64,000 nt of DNA from Bradyrhizobium sp. 1. GTDB lineage: Bacteria > Pseudomonadota > Alphaproteobacteria > Rhizobiales > Xanthobacteraceae. Where the stretch lies: assembly GCF_023073315.1 (NCBI RefSeq), contig NZ_JADPJH010000033.1, forward strand, positions 416,794 through 480,793, in the 5' to 3' direction. The notes below the pieces were generated by a model. The model was not told where the DNA came from and did no database searches. It worked only from the letters and a program-made list of their open reading frames with translations. Shown one piece after another: positions 27,423 through 35,860 of this stretch. Numbering within the stretch: the first letter of the stretch is position 1; the number at the start of each line of letters is the position of its first letter. The position numbers were made by a program, and so were the translations under genes.

Positions 27423-27440
27423 CCGGAGGCTCTCCGTCCG

Positions 27441-27998
27441 TCAGATGAGGAAAGAGATCGTGTAGATCGCCTTGTTGTTGTTGACGAGCACGACCTTCTT
27501 GTAGGCCATCTTCAACTCGCCCTGCACCCGGCGCAGCTTGCAGACGCATCGCGCGGCCCACATCGTATCGCCGCGCTGGTTGGTTTCGAAGATCTGCGAG
27601 TTGCACGCGACGGCAATTTCCGAGCCGTCGGACCGCAACAATTCGACATTCGCAATGATCCTGGCAAGCTGCGATGGCGGCGTCTGTGAATGACGCCGGC
27701 CGGTCTTCAACTGGCGAATGCGCAGCGCAATCCTGGAGCGGTTGTCGTAAATGAACGACATTTCACGTTCCGGATCGGTATCCGTGCCGTTGGCCGGGAC
27801 CCAGTACACGCCGTCGTCGGTCCAAAGGGACTCCCACGCGTCGTATTCGTGTGTGTCCTGAAGCCGGGCCTCCCGGTACAGAAACTGCGTTACCTCGTGG
27901 TGCAGATCGTGGTCGAAGGTGCTGGCGTAGGACAGTTCCTTGCCCGTCCACTCTTTCAGGATATCGGGCGCGGCGATCGCTTCGGTCATGGCATTCAT
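27441..27998 (-). CDS. Aromatic-ring-hydroxylating dioxygenase, beta subunit
   Basis: A 185-residue NTF2-fold small subunit. The pattern VTQFLYREARLQDTHEYDAWESLWTDDGVYWVPA and the RSRIALRIRQLKTGRRHSQTPPSQ region are typical of BenB/NahAd-type beta subunits, which have a structural role in the alpha3beta3 hexamer. It starts one base past the alpha-subunit stop, so translation is probably coupled. The alpha gene and a divergent flavin reductase complete most of a three-component oxygenase. Confidence 0.9.
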   Translation of the reverse strand: MNAMTEAIAAPDILKEWTGKELSYASTFDHDLHHEVTQFLYREARLQDTHEYDAWESLWTDDGVYWVPANGTDTDPEREMSFIYDNRSRIALRIRQLKTGRRHSQTPPSQLARIIANVELLRSDGSEIAVACNSQIFETNQRGDTMWAARCVCKLRRVQGELKMAYKKVVLVNNNKAIYTISFLI

Positions 27999-27999
27999 T

Positions 28000-29256
28000 T
28001 CAGCAGGGTTCCATCAAAGAACGGTAATGCTTCCAGATTTCCCGGGACGGCAGGTCGTCGGTCGAATGGCCGGTGAGATAGCCATCCTCGTCGCGCCGCT
28101 CGCGATGCTCACCGCGTTTCAAGTAGAGATATTCGGGATTTCTGATCTCGAGCCCGCGCTGGTTGCGCTCGTACATCTCGGTGTCATCGGCCAGCAGGAA
28201 GCCGGCGGGCCCCACGGAGCCCATGGTCTGTTGCCGCAGCCGGCGATTGATCTCCGGTGAGTCCTTGAACTGGATGGCCGTCACATGCTGGATTGACTCC
28301 GTCGCCGACACCGGCTGGATCACGAAGATCTGAATCTCGGCGATGAACAGGTTGGGGAAGATCATGACATGAGGCATCCCGTCGATCATGATCTGGCGGG
28401 CGCGCTTTTCTCCATAGGCCGCGTTCATCTGCGCTGTGTAGTCAGGCAGCTTGTCTGCGGTGGTGCCAAACCAGCTCATTGGCTGGTCTCGGCGGCGGAA
28501 TTCAGGACGCGGATCCACTTCCGTGTGGCCGTTGCCAAAGCCGCGGGTGATGGCGACGGCGTCAGCTCCATAGAGCGAGCCGATCGCGCTGTCGGAGACC
28601 GAGAAGATCGACGAATGAACGAAGCCTGGATGGTATCCGTCGCATTCGTTTTCAAGGATGAACTTCCAGTTGGCCCGCGCACGATGATGCAGAAATCCCG
28701 CACAGAGATCGAGCTCTCCGGTCGGGGAATTGTCGCAAGCCTGGTCGAGGGTGCGAGCCGCCCCACCCAGATGCTCGGCCAGCGTCGGGCCTTCGGTCGC
28801 CATGGAAGCAAAGACGAAGCCGCGATAACTCGCTACCCTGGGCACTTTGGAGAGGCCGAGCTTGGATTTATCGGCTCCGTTGTAGCCTTCTGGGAACGCG
28901 TAGTTCATCAACGTGCCATCGTTGGCGAACGTCCACGAATGGTATGGACAGGTAAACGACGCGCGGTTGCCTTTTTCCTGCACGCACACGGCGTTGCCTC
29001 GATGCGGGCACCGATTAAGCAACAGATCGATATTGCCCTTGCGGTTCCGCACCATCAGGACGGGCATCGGGCCAATCGACTTCGTCACGAAATCGTTGTT
29101 GTTGGGGACCTCACTTTCGTGGCCGACATAGACCCATGTCTTGAACCAGATCTTCTCCACTTCATCCTTGAAGATCATCTCGTCATGGTAGAGCGACCCG
29201 TGCACCATCCCGGGCTGGATCAGATCGTCCCACTGGGTTCGACGGCTCGTCTCCAT
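28000..29256 (-). CDS. Rieske non-heme iron oxygenase, alpha subunit
   Basis: A 418-residue catalytic subunit. The Rieske [2Fe-2S] ligands are Cys83/His85 (NRCPHRGN) and Cys103/His106 (FTCPYHSW). The mononuclear iron segment ENECDGYHPGFVH gives the bridging Asp206 and ligands His209 and His214. It would insert oxygen into a ring or an activated C-H. The ATG at 29256 is chosen because GGAGGAG lies just upstream and METSRRTQWDDLIQPG begins the homology. The operator promoter at 29300-29328 separates it from the reductase. CoA ligases and thiolases nearby make a CoA-thioester substrate, as in ibuprofen-CoA dioxygenase systems, a serious possibility (inference). Confidence 0.92.
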   Translation of the reverse strand: METSRRTQWDDLIQPGMVHGSLYHDEMIFKDEVEKIWFKTWVYVGHESEVPNNNDFVTKSIGPMPVLMVRNRKGNIDLLLNRCPHRGNAVCVQEKGNRASFTCPYHSWTFANDGTLMNYAFPEGYNGADKSKLGLSKVPRVASYRGFVFASMATEGPTLAEHLGGAARTLDQACDNSPTGELDLCAGFLHHRARANWKFILENECDGYHPGFVHSSIFSVSDSAIGSLYGADAVAITRGFGNGHTEVDPRPEFRRRDQPMSWFGTTADKLPDYTAQMNAAYGEKRARQIMIDGMPHVMIFPNLFIAEIQIFVIQPVSATESIQHVTAIQFKDSPEINRRLRQQTMGSVGPAGFLLADDTEMYERNQRGLEIRNPEYLYLKRGEHRERRDEDGYLTGHSTDDLPSREIWKHYRSLMEPC

Positions 29257-29299
29257 GCTCTCGCTCCTCCTTAATACCGGGGCTGTCTTTAAGCCCCTC

Positions 29300-29328
29300 T
29301 TTAAAAGACCGGACAACCGGTTTATAAT
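29300..29328 (+). promoter_or_regulatory. Divergent promoter with operator filling the spacer
   Basis: On the plus strand TTTAAA (29300-29305), a 17-base spacer and TATAAT (29323-29328) face the flavin reductase. The 18-base operator AGACCGGA-CA-ACCGGTTT (29306-29323, core CCG-N6-CGG) fills the spacer. On the minus strand the same element can use TTATAA and TTTAAA towards the Rieske alpha gene. One repressor could thus shut both directions. Confidence 0.7.
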
Positions 29329-29427
29329 TTCGGCGGCGCTGGCTGTCAATCCCGAGACGGGGTCTCGAGGTGAACGCCGGGACAGGCGCGGGCCTTCTTC
29401 GCCTTACCATTGTAGGAGGAGATACGA

Positions 29428-30639
29428 TTGAGCAGGACGATCATCGTCGGCGCCGGCCAAGCCGGTTTCGCTGTCGCGACGCGGTTGCGGAACAAAGGTT
29501 ACGACGGCGAGATTGCCCTTATCGGAGAGGAAGCCGATCCCCCCTATCAGCGGCCGCCGCTGTCGAAGAAATACCTGACGGGGGACATGTCGCGCGATCG
29601 GCTCTATTTCCGGCCGCCAGGCTTCTACGCAGACAACAAGATCGAGCTGCGGACGGCGACCAATGTCGAGGCGATCGATCGCCAGGACCGGTCCGTGCGC
29701 GTCGGCGGCACGCGGATACCCTACGAGGTGCTGGTGCTCGCGACCGGCGCGCGGCCAAGACGGCTGCCGAAATCCATGGGAGGCGAGCTCACCAACGTCT
29801 ACTACATGCGCACGCTTGCCGACATAGATTTGCTCGCGCCCGAATTTCGGCCTGGAGCAAAGCTCCTGATCGTCGGCGGCGGCTATATCGGGCTCGAGAC
29901 GGCCGCGGTCGCCGCTAGCCTCGGGCTGATGACCACCCTGATCGAGGCGAGCCCTCGCATTCTCCAGCGCGTCGCCTCGCGGGAAACGGCCGCGTTCCTG
30001 CGGCAAATTCACCGCCAGCGCGGCGTGCAGGTGATCGAAGGGACCGGGTTGAAGCGACTCGTGGGCAACGGTCGGGCCGCCGCGGCCGAGACGGATGATG
30101 ATCGGCGGCTGAACACAGACTTCGTCGTGGTCGGGATCGGCGTCGTTCCGGAAACGCGTCTTGCCGCGGCGGCGGGGCTGACGGTCGACAACGGCATCCA
30201 GGTCGATGCCCAGGGCCGCACGTCCGATCGATCGATCTTCGCGGCCGGCGACTGCGCCTCGTTTCCCCACCGTGGCGAGTATCTTCGCCTGGAGAGCGTC
30301 CCGCACGCGATCGATCAGGGAAATGCCGTCGCAGAAGCCATTATGGGGTCTTCGACGCCCTACACGGCGAGACCATGGTTCTGGTCGGATCAGTACGATC
30401 TAAAACTGCAGATCGCGGGCCTGAACACTGGCTACGATCGCGTGATCGAGCGGGCCGGAACGAGACCGGGCACGGCATCATTCTGGTATTTTCGCGGGCG
30501 GCAGCTCCTTGCCGTCGACGCCGCCAATGACGCACAAGCCTATGTGATGGGCAAACGCTGGATCGAAGCCGGCCAGTCGCCGGAAGTTGGCGACCTCGCC
30601 GACCAGTCGAAGCCGCTGAAAGAGATCGCCGCAAGCTAA
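29428..30639 (+). CDS. NAD(P)H:ferredoxin reductase-type FAD oxidoreductase
   Basis: A 403-residue pyridine nucleotide-disulfide oxidoreductase of the rubredoxin/ferredoxin reductase kind. FAD motif: IIVGAGQAGFAVA near the N-terminus. NAD(P) motif: LLIVGGGYIGLETA around residue 150. FAD ribityl motif: IFAAGDCASF. It would pass electrons from NAD(P)H through a [2Fe-2S] ferredoxin to the divergent Rieske oxygenase. The start is a TTG, supported by GTAGGAGGAG seven bases upstream. No ferredoxin gene is visible in the window, so that carrier must be encoded elsewhere or be shared. Confidence 0.92.
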   Translation: MSRTIIVGAGQAGFAVATRLRNKGYDGEIALIGEEADPPYQRPPLSKKYLTGDMSRDRLYFRPPGFYADNKIELRTATNVEAIDRQDRSVRVGGTRIPYEVLVLATGARPRRLPKSMGGELTNVYYMRTLADIDLLAPEFRPGAKLLIVGGGYIGLETAAVAASLGLMTTLIEASPRILQRVASRETAAFLRQIHRQRGVQVIEGTGLKRLVGNGRAAAAETDDDRRLNTDFVVVGIGVVPETRLAAAAGLTVDNGIQVDAQGRTSDRSIFAAGDCASFPHRGEYLRLESVPHAIDQGNAVAEAIMGSSTPYTARPWFWSDQYDLKLQIAGLNTGYDRVIERAGTRPGTASFWYFRGRQLLAVDAANDAQAYVMGKRWIEAGQSPEVGDLADQSKPLKEIAAS

Positions 30640-30655
30640 TCCGTACGGCGATCAG

Positions 30656-31309
30656 CTAGCTCGCGTCATCGCGGACGAGTCGCGCGCGCGATCGGCGGCC
30701 GGCGCTACGTGGCTGCTCCGGCTTCTCGGCGAGAAATCCGCGAAGATACAAGCGCGAGATCCGATCGCAAAGCTCGTCCGGCTTGATCTTGCCGGACGGC
30801 TTGTACCAAAGATCCGTCCAGTTCAGCATGCCCACCAGCAGCATGGCATAAGGCGCGTAGACCGCATCGGGCAGTCCAGGATTGAGTTCGCGCAGCAGTG
30901 CGCCAATAGTGCCGGTGACCTTGCGTTCGAGGTTCAGGATCTGCGTCTGCTTCGCGGCAGGCAGGAATTTGACGTCATTCATTGCGCTGACGTGGCGCTG
31001 ACGCGACCGCGCGGATTTCGTCACGAAAACCTCGACGAAACGAAACAAGCGCTGTTTCGGTGAACTGGCTGCTTCGAAGGCCGCTTCAAGTTCGGCCAAT
31101 AGCCGCTCGAGGTGCTCGCGCAGCAACGCCTGAAGCAGATCCTCCTTGGTGGGAAAGTAGTGATACAACATCGACTTTGTTGCACCACAAAGTTTCGCGA
31201 CGTCCTGCAGCTTGGCGCTAGGATATCCGACCCTGGCGAAGAGCGCGGCCGCGCTGTCGAGGATCGACTGATACTTCGTCTCGTAGTCGTCTGCACGCAC
31301 CCGCGGCAT
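30656..31309 (-). CDS. TetR family transcriptional regulator (PaaR/acyl-CoA-responsive type)
   Basis: A 217-residue repressor. The N-terminal helix-turn-helix is ILDSAAALFARVGY ... GATKSMLYHYFPTKEDLL. The ligand domain has NDVKFLPAAKQTQILNLERKVTG and MLNWTDLWYKPSGKIKPDEL, which parallel the TetR protein at 9.3-9.9 kb. The ATG at 31309 has AGGAAC upstream; the long frame beyond it is spurious. It sits in the middle of the operons that carry CCG-N6-CGG operators and is the best candidate for their repressor. It converges with the flavin reductase gene, 16 bases apart. Confidence 0.9.
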   Translation of the reverse strand: MPRVRADDYETKYQSILDSAAALFARVGYPSAKLQDVAKLCGATKSMLYHYFPTKEDLLQALLREHLERLLAELEAAFEAASSPKQRLFRFVEVFVTKSARSRQRHVSAMNDVKFLPAAKQTQILNLERKVTGTIGALLRELNPGLPDAVYAPYAMLLVGMLNWTDLWYKPSGKIKPDELCDRISRLYLRGFLAEKPEQPRSAGRRSRARLVRDDAS

Positions 31310-31520
31310 CTTGATGTTCCTGTCTTCGTTTCGCTCGCCGCTTTCGCGATCGCTTCTCGTCCATGAGTCCCGCCTTTGCCGACGGCTGGCCAAGTCGCGC
31401 CTGCCCTGTGCAGACAACTCTGCCATCCGTCGAGCCCTTGGCGGCGCGCCTGCGCGTCGGACCGCTCCGGAACATTTCATATCATCCGATTCCTGCATAT
31501 GGCTCCAATCCAAACACGGA

Positions 31521-31551
31521 TTGACATAATCCGTCCCGTGAGTCTTATAAT
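31521..31551 (+). promoter_or_regulatory. Candidate promoter with degenerate operator copy
   Basis: TTGACA (31521-31526) and TATAAT (31546-31551) are 19 bases apart, slightly long. The spacer holds AATCCGTC-CC-GTGAGTCT (31528-31545), whose left half matches the 27.17 kb operator while the right half is degenerate. It points towards the MBL hydrolase gene. Confidence 0.45.
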
Positions 31552-31825
31552 TCATGTGGAATATCGAAGAACCGGCAACAGGATCGGGCCTGACATGTGG
31601 CCGTCGAGGCCTGGATTCGTTGTTCAGTCGCATTACCCGGGCAATGCGGCGGCCCCCTCTCATGTCGGCGCAATGGCGCACAATCATCTGCCAAGCCTCC
31701 CCCGCCGGGCGGGAGGCGCGCCAAAAAACCGTTTGCATAGGCATCACCAACGGACCGGTTCTCGAACAAAGTCTTTGCGCGTCGAAGTCCTGAACCTCAA
31801 CGACACGATCGGCCAGTTAATCTCG

Positions 31826-31841
31826 CCAGCCGACCGGCTGG
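31826..31841. promoter_or_regulatory. Short palindrome upstream of MBL gene
   Basis: CCAGCC-GACC-GGCTGG, six-base perfect arms, ends 22 bases before the ATG at 31864. It could be an operator related to the CCG-N6-CGG element, or an RNA hairpin affecting translation. Confidence 0.35.
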
Positions 31842-31863
31842 TCAAAGTAACGAAGAACACAGC

Positions 31864-32934
31864 ATGTTGACAGACATCGTCAAGCCGGCAGAAGCCAAAT
31901 TGCAGTATCCCTTTCCTAAGCCGCCAATTTCCGGAGAGGTGATCGAGGTCCGCCCGGGACTGCTCTGGCTTCGACTCCCGCTGCCTTTCCAGCTCAACCA
32001 CGTGAACATCTATCTGATCAAGGATGGCGATGGCTGGGCCATCATCGACACCGGCATTTCGACAAGCGAGGCCAGAGCCGAATGGGAGAGCTATTTCGCA
32101 GGGGCACTGGCCGGATTGAAGATCAGGAAGATCCTCGTGACGCATTTTCATCCTGATCATATCGGACTTGCCGGCTGGCTGTGCGACCGCTTTCAGGCAC
32201 CGCTCCTGACCAGCCTCTCCAGCTACATGAGTTGCCGCGTCATGTCCCTCGATCCGCGCGCCTTCGAGCGCAACCGTCTTTTCTACAAGAGCCACGGCAT
32301 GGACGATGACGCTGCCGGGATCGTCAGCACCCAGGGCCACGAATATTTGCAGCAGGTCGACCCGCTGCCCGACACGTTCCTGCGACTGGTGATGGGCGAC
32401 GCATTGACCCTCGGCGGCAAGACCTTCCGTGTCATCACCGGGAACGGCCATGTCGCGGAGCAGGTCATGCTCTATTGCGAGGCCGAGAAGATCCTGCTCG
32501 CGGCCGATCAGGTGCTGGAGCACATCTCGCCCAATGTGAGCGTATGGGCCGGCGAGCCGGACGGCGACCCGCTCGGTCACTATCTGCGCAGCTTACGCAT
32601 GTTCATCAACGAAATGCCGGACGACGTTCTCGTCCTGCCGGGTCACATGCGCCCGTTCTACGGACTGCACGCGCGGTCGCAGGAGCTGATCGCGCATCAC
32701 GAGACGCGCTGCGGCATCATCCTCGACGCTTGCCAGGATGCCGACCGTTCCGTGGCCGAGCTCGTCCCGCTGTTATTTCCGCGCGCCTTGAACCCGCATC
32801 AGATGGGCTTTGCCTTCGCCGAGACGCTCGCGCATGCCAACCGTCTCGTCCGACGCGGCGAGCTCGACATGCTGTCCAAGGAAGAGCGATTTCTTTTCCG
32901 CCTTGCGCGGCCGCGATCGCAGCCACACGCGTAG
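31864..32934 (+). CDS. Metallo-beta-lactamase-fold hydrolase
   Basis: A 356-residue MBL-fold protein with the zinc motif THFHPDHIG (His94, His96, Asp98, His99), the upstream IIDTGI strand, a later histidine in ITGNGHVAEQV, an Asp in LLAADQVLEHI and a final His in VLPGHMRPF. Such proteins act as thioesterases, lactonases or glyoxalase-like hydrolases. A C-terminal helical extension of about 100 residues follows. Its stop directly abuts the stop of the convergent CoA transferase. Within this CoA-ester region a thioesterase or lactonase role is reasonable, but the substrate is unknown. Confidence 0.88.
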   Translation: MLTDIVKPAEAKLQYPFPKPPISGEVIEVRPGLLWLRLPLPFQLNHVNIYLIKDGDGWAIIDTGISTSEARAEWESYFAGALAGLKIRKILVTHFHPDHIGLAGWLCDRFQAPLLTSLSSYMSCRVMSLDPRAFERNRLFYKSHGMDDDAAGIVSTQGHEYLQQVDPLPDTFLRLVMGDALTLGGKTFRVITGNGHVAEQVMLYCEAEKILLAADQVLEHISPNVSVWAGEPDGDPLGHYLRSLRMFINEMPDDVLVLPGHMRPFYGLHARSQELIAHHETRCGIILDACQDADRSVAELVPLLFPRALNPHQMGFAFAETLAHANRLVRRGELDMLSKEERFLFRLARPRSQPHA

Positions 32935-34155
32935 TCACCGCGGACCATGGACAATCCCGCGGTCCCGGAGACGGCCATAGGCCGCGCCATTGATGCCGAG
33001 AACTTCGCCGAGAACTGCTTCGGTATGCTGTCCGAGCGCTGGCGCCGTTCCGGCGGCCCGCGCATCGAACGCATCGAACCGCAGCGCGGAGCGTGGTGAC
33101 AGCACGCGGCCGACGCCGGTCTGGTCGACAGTGTCGAACAGCGGATTTTCGAGCGAGCAGGCCGGATCAGTGTGCACCAGTTCGTGGATCGTCTGATAGG
33201 GAGACCAGCAGACACCGGCGCGATCGAAGCTTGCGGCGACATCAGCGAAGGATCGCGCGCCGATCCAACCGCCGATCGCGGCACAAAGCTCGCGACGCGC
33301 CAAGAAGCGGTCACCCTCCTTTGCGAGATCGAGCCCGAACTGCACGCCAATCGCTTCAATCGTCTGGGCAAGATCGGTCGCTTCGACCAGCGAATTCCAC
33401 TGCTTCAGCGTCAAGCCGATCGCGATCACGCGGCGGCCGTCCCTGCAGGCGAAATCGCGCCCGAACGCGCCAAAAAGGTCGTTGCCGTAGCGACCACGAG
33501 CGCAACCGAGCTGTGCTTCAGCAATGAATCCGAGGTGTCCCATCACCGAGAGAGCGACGTCTTCGAGCGCCAGCTTGACATGCTGGCCCTGGCCCGTCCG
33601 GCTCCTATGCCGTTCAGCCGCCAAGAGACCAGCCGCAACCAGATGGCCGGTCGCAACGTCCCAGGCGGGGAGAACATGGTTGACAGGGGCTTCGTCGCTC
33701 ACGGGCCCCGTGACATATGGAATGCCGACGCGTGCGTTGACGGTGTAATCCACCGCCGAGCCGCCCTTGTGATCGCCTTGCAGGGTGACCTGAATGAGAT
33801 CCGCGCGCCTCTTCTTCAGCTTGTCGTAATCGAGCCAGCCGCGCGGCGGGAAGTTGGTGACAAAGAGTCCGGCGCCCTCGCCCGGCGCTGAAATTAGCGA
33901 CATGGCGATCTCACGTCCTTCGGGATCGGCGAGGTTGAGGGCCACCGATCGCTTCGACTTGTTCAGCCCGCACCAGAACAAGCTGACGTCATCGTCGGAC
34001 ATCGGCCAGCGGCCGAAATCCAGGCCGCCGCCGAGCGGATCGATGCGGATGACGTCCGCGCCCATCTGCGCCAGCGTCAGGCCGCCGAGGGGAGCCGCCA
34101 CGAAGGCGGATGCCTCGACAACGCGCAGATCCGAGAGGATGGCTTGAGCCCGCAT
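32935..34155 (-). CDS. CoA transferase (CaiB/BaiF, class III)
   Basis: A 406-residue class III CoA transferase. The N-terminal LSDLRVVEASAFVAAPLGGLTLAQMGADVIRIDP and the segment LPAWDVATGHLVAAGLLAAERHRSRTGQGQHVKLAL, whose Asp is the usual catalytic acyl-carrying residue, identify it. It would move CoA between carboxylates without ATP. The ATG at 34155 follows the dehydrogenase stop by one base. It is the last gene of the 11-gene minus-strand operon that starts near 45.6 kb. Confidence 0.89.
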   Translation of the reverse strand: MRAQAILSDLRVVEASAFVAAPLGGLTLAQMGADVIRIDPLGGGLDFGRWPMSDDDVSLFWCGLNKSKRSVALNLADPEGREIAMSLISAPGEGAGLFVTNFPPRGWLDYDKLKKRRADLIQVTLQGDHKGGSAVDYTVNARVGIPYVTGPVSDEAPVNHVLPAWDVATGHLVAAGLLAAERHRSRTGQGQHVKLALEDVALSVMGHLGFIAEAQLGCARGRYGNDLFGAFGRDFACRDGRRVIAIGLTLKQWNSLVEATDLAQTIEAIGVQFGLDLAKEGDRFLARRELCAAIGGWIGARSFADVAASFDRAGVCWSPYQTIHELVHTDPACSLENPLFDTVDQTGVGRVLSPRSALRFDAFDARAAGTAPALGQHTEAVLGEVLGINGAAYGRLRDRGIVHGPR

Positions 34156-34156
34156 G

Positions 34157-35860
34157 TCAGGCGGCTCCGGCGTGCAGGCCGAGCGCTTCTTCGAGCAGGC
34201 TTCGCGCGACGACCTTGAGCGCGAGAATCTCCTCGGCGCCTTCGAAGATCGACAGCACGCGCGCATCGACGAAGTAGCGGCTCACCGGTGTTTCCTCAGC
34301 GTAGCCCATGCCGCCGTGCAATTGCAGCGCCTCGCGCGTGACGATTTCAGCGGATCGGCAGGCCAGAAGCTTGACCAGGCTCGCCTCCATGTGGCCCTTG
34401 CCCTGATCGATCAGCCGGGCCACGGCGTGGGACAGTGTGCGGCAGGCGGCGAACCGCGCCCCCATGCGTGCAAGCTTGGCTCGCGTCAAGGCATAGGACT
34501 GCAGGCTCGCACCGAACACCCGGCGATCTCCAGTGTAACGGATTGCGGCCCGCAAGGCGGCCCGCATCACGCCGCACGCCCGTGCCGAGGTCTGGATGCG
34601 CCCGCCGACCATGCCCGACATGGTGAAATAGAATCCCCGTCCGATCCCCGCCTCGCCACCGATCACATTGGCGTCGGGCACGAAAAACTCCTCGAACCCG
34701 AGATCGAAGGAATGCATGCCGCGATAGCCGATGGTCGGGATCGCGCGTCCGACGAGCCTGCCGCCCTCGGGCTGGCGAACATCGAAGGCGTGACCATCGT
34801 CCGATGACTTCTCGACCAGCATGAGGCTGAGGCCGCGATGACCGAGCGAGCGATCCGGGTTGGTGCGAGCGACCACCATCAGGAGGTCGGCCTTGCCGGC
34901 AAAGGTGCACCAGGTCTTCGCACCGTTGAGCTGCCAGCCGCCATCGACGCGCGTAGCACGCAAGCCAAGCGAAGCAACATCGGAACCATAGTCGGGCTCG
35001 GTGATCGAAATCGCGCAGAGTATCTCGCCGCGCGCGATCGGCGGCAGCCAGCGCGCCTTCTGCTCCGATGTGCCGCCCGCCAATAGAGCCCGGCAAAGAA
35101 TTTCTGGGCGTGTGATCAGGCTGCCCGCAGCACCTAGCGAAGCCTCAGAAAGCGCCTCCGTGACGACGAGCATTCTCTGGGTATCGTCTTCCGATTGCTG
35201 GGCCATGCCGCCGAATGCTTCGGGGATTGCGAGCCCGAAGGCACCGATGTCGCGCAAACCGGCAAGGATCTCCTCCGGCACTGTCAGGTCATGGCGGTGG
35301 ATTTTTTCGGCGAGTGGAGTGACGACGTTCGCCGCCAGGCGGCGGACGCTGTCCTGGACAGCAAGATTGTCATCTGAGATCAGGGAGCCGCCGAGCTCGC
35401 CGTCGGCTTCCGCAACGCCAACACCGACAATTTCAAGCGTCGCCGCAGCGGTCGAAAAACGGCGCAGAGCGATGAACTTTCTGTCCGCACGCAACGCGCC
35501 CGCTGGGTCCTGCGGCTCGAGGTCGAGACCGATAGAATCGAGCCGCTCCATCGTTGAAACGATCGCGTCGACCACGAACACGAGACCAAGGGCTGTTTCG
35601 AAGCCATCGCGCGCTGGATCGAGGGAGGCGAGCATGGCTTCCGCCGCGAGCGTATCCGCCGACGCCCAGGCAAGCTCGAACGCGGCGACTTGCCGAATAT
35701 CGAGGCCCGCCGAGAGTCCTCCCTCGGCCGATTGGCAGAGGTGCGCGAGAGACCCTGTCACACGATCGAGCGACCGGCGAAGCGCCGCGACGCAATAGCG
35801 GGCCTCGTCGATCGCGGTCTTCCTCTGTTCGCGGGTTGCGAGAGCACTCAACCCAGTCAT
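34157..35860 (-). CDS. Acyl-CoA dehydrogenase with long N-terminal extension (methylsuccinyl-CoA dehydrogenase-like)
   Basis: A 567-residue protein. A normal acyl-CoA dehydrogenase core begins near residue 165. It has the flavin segments AISITEPDYGSDVASLG and NGAKTWCTFAG, and the C-terminal ALQLHGGMGYAEE and SIFEGAEEI, where the Glu is in the MCAD-type catalytic base position. The extra 160 or so residues are helical. As I recall, this is the layout of (2S)-methylsuccinyl-CoA dehydrogenase (Mcd) of the ethylmalonyl-CoA pathway, but no crotonyl-CoA carboxylase or mutase of that pathway is nearby. A branched or dicarboxylic acyl-CoA substrate is likely (inference). It overlaps the upstream oxidoreductase by four bases. 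Confidence 0.87.
   Translation of the reverse strand: MTGLSALATREQRKTAIDEARYCVAALRRSLDRVTGSLAHLCQSAEGGLSAGLDIRQVAAFELAWASADTLAAEAMLASLDPARDGFETALGLVFVVDAIVSTMERLDSIGLDLEPQDPAGALRADRKFIALRRFSTAAATLEIVGVGVAEADGELGGSLISDDNLAVQDSVRRLAANVVTPLAEKIHRHDLTVPEEILAGLRDIGAFGLAIPEAFGGMAQQSEDDTQRMLVVTEALSEASLGAAGSLITRPEILCRALLAGGTSEQKARWLPPIARGEILCAISITEPDYGSDVASLGLRATRVDGGWQLNGAKTWCTFAGKADLLMVVARTNPDRSLGHRGLSLMLVEKSSDDGHAFDVRQPEGGRLVGRAIPTIGYRGMHSFDLGFEEFFVPDANVIGGEAGIGRGFYFTMSGMVGGRIQTSARACGVMRAALRAAIRYTGDRRVFGASLQSYALTRAKLARMGARFAACRTLSHAVARLIDQGKGHMEASLVKLLACRSAEIVTREALQLHGGMGYAEETPVSRYFVDARVLSIFEGAEEILALKVVARSLLEEALGLHAGAA

Larger units (their letters stand above)
27101..27440. other. Intergenic region, 340 bases
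   Basis: It contains the palindromic operator at 27170-27187, a small open frame at 27204-27350 of doubtful reality, and a stem-loop at 27396-27422 downstream of the oxygenase beta subunit. No gene of known family is seen. Confidence 0.6.
31310..31863. other. Intergenic region, 554 bases
   Basis: It lies between the TetR gene and the MBL hydrolase gene. It contains a TTGACA/TATAAT pair with a weak operator copy (31521-31551) and a palindrome just before the MBL start (31826-31841). Open frames here have no recognisable family or ribosome site. The roughly 310-base leader before the MBL gene is unexplained. Confidence 0.5.
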
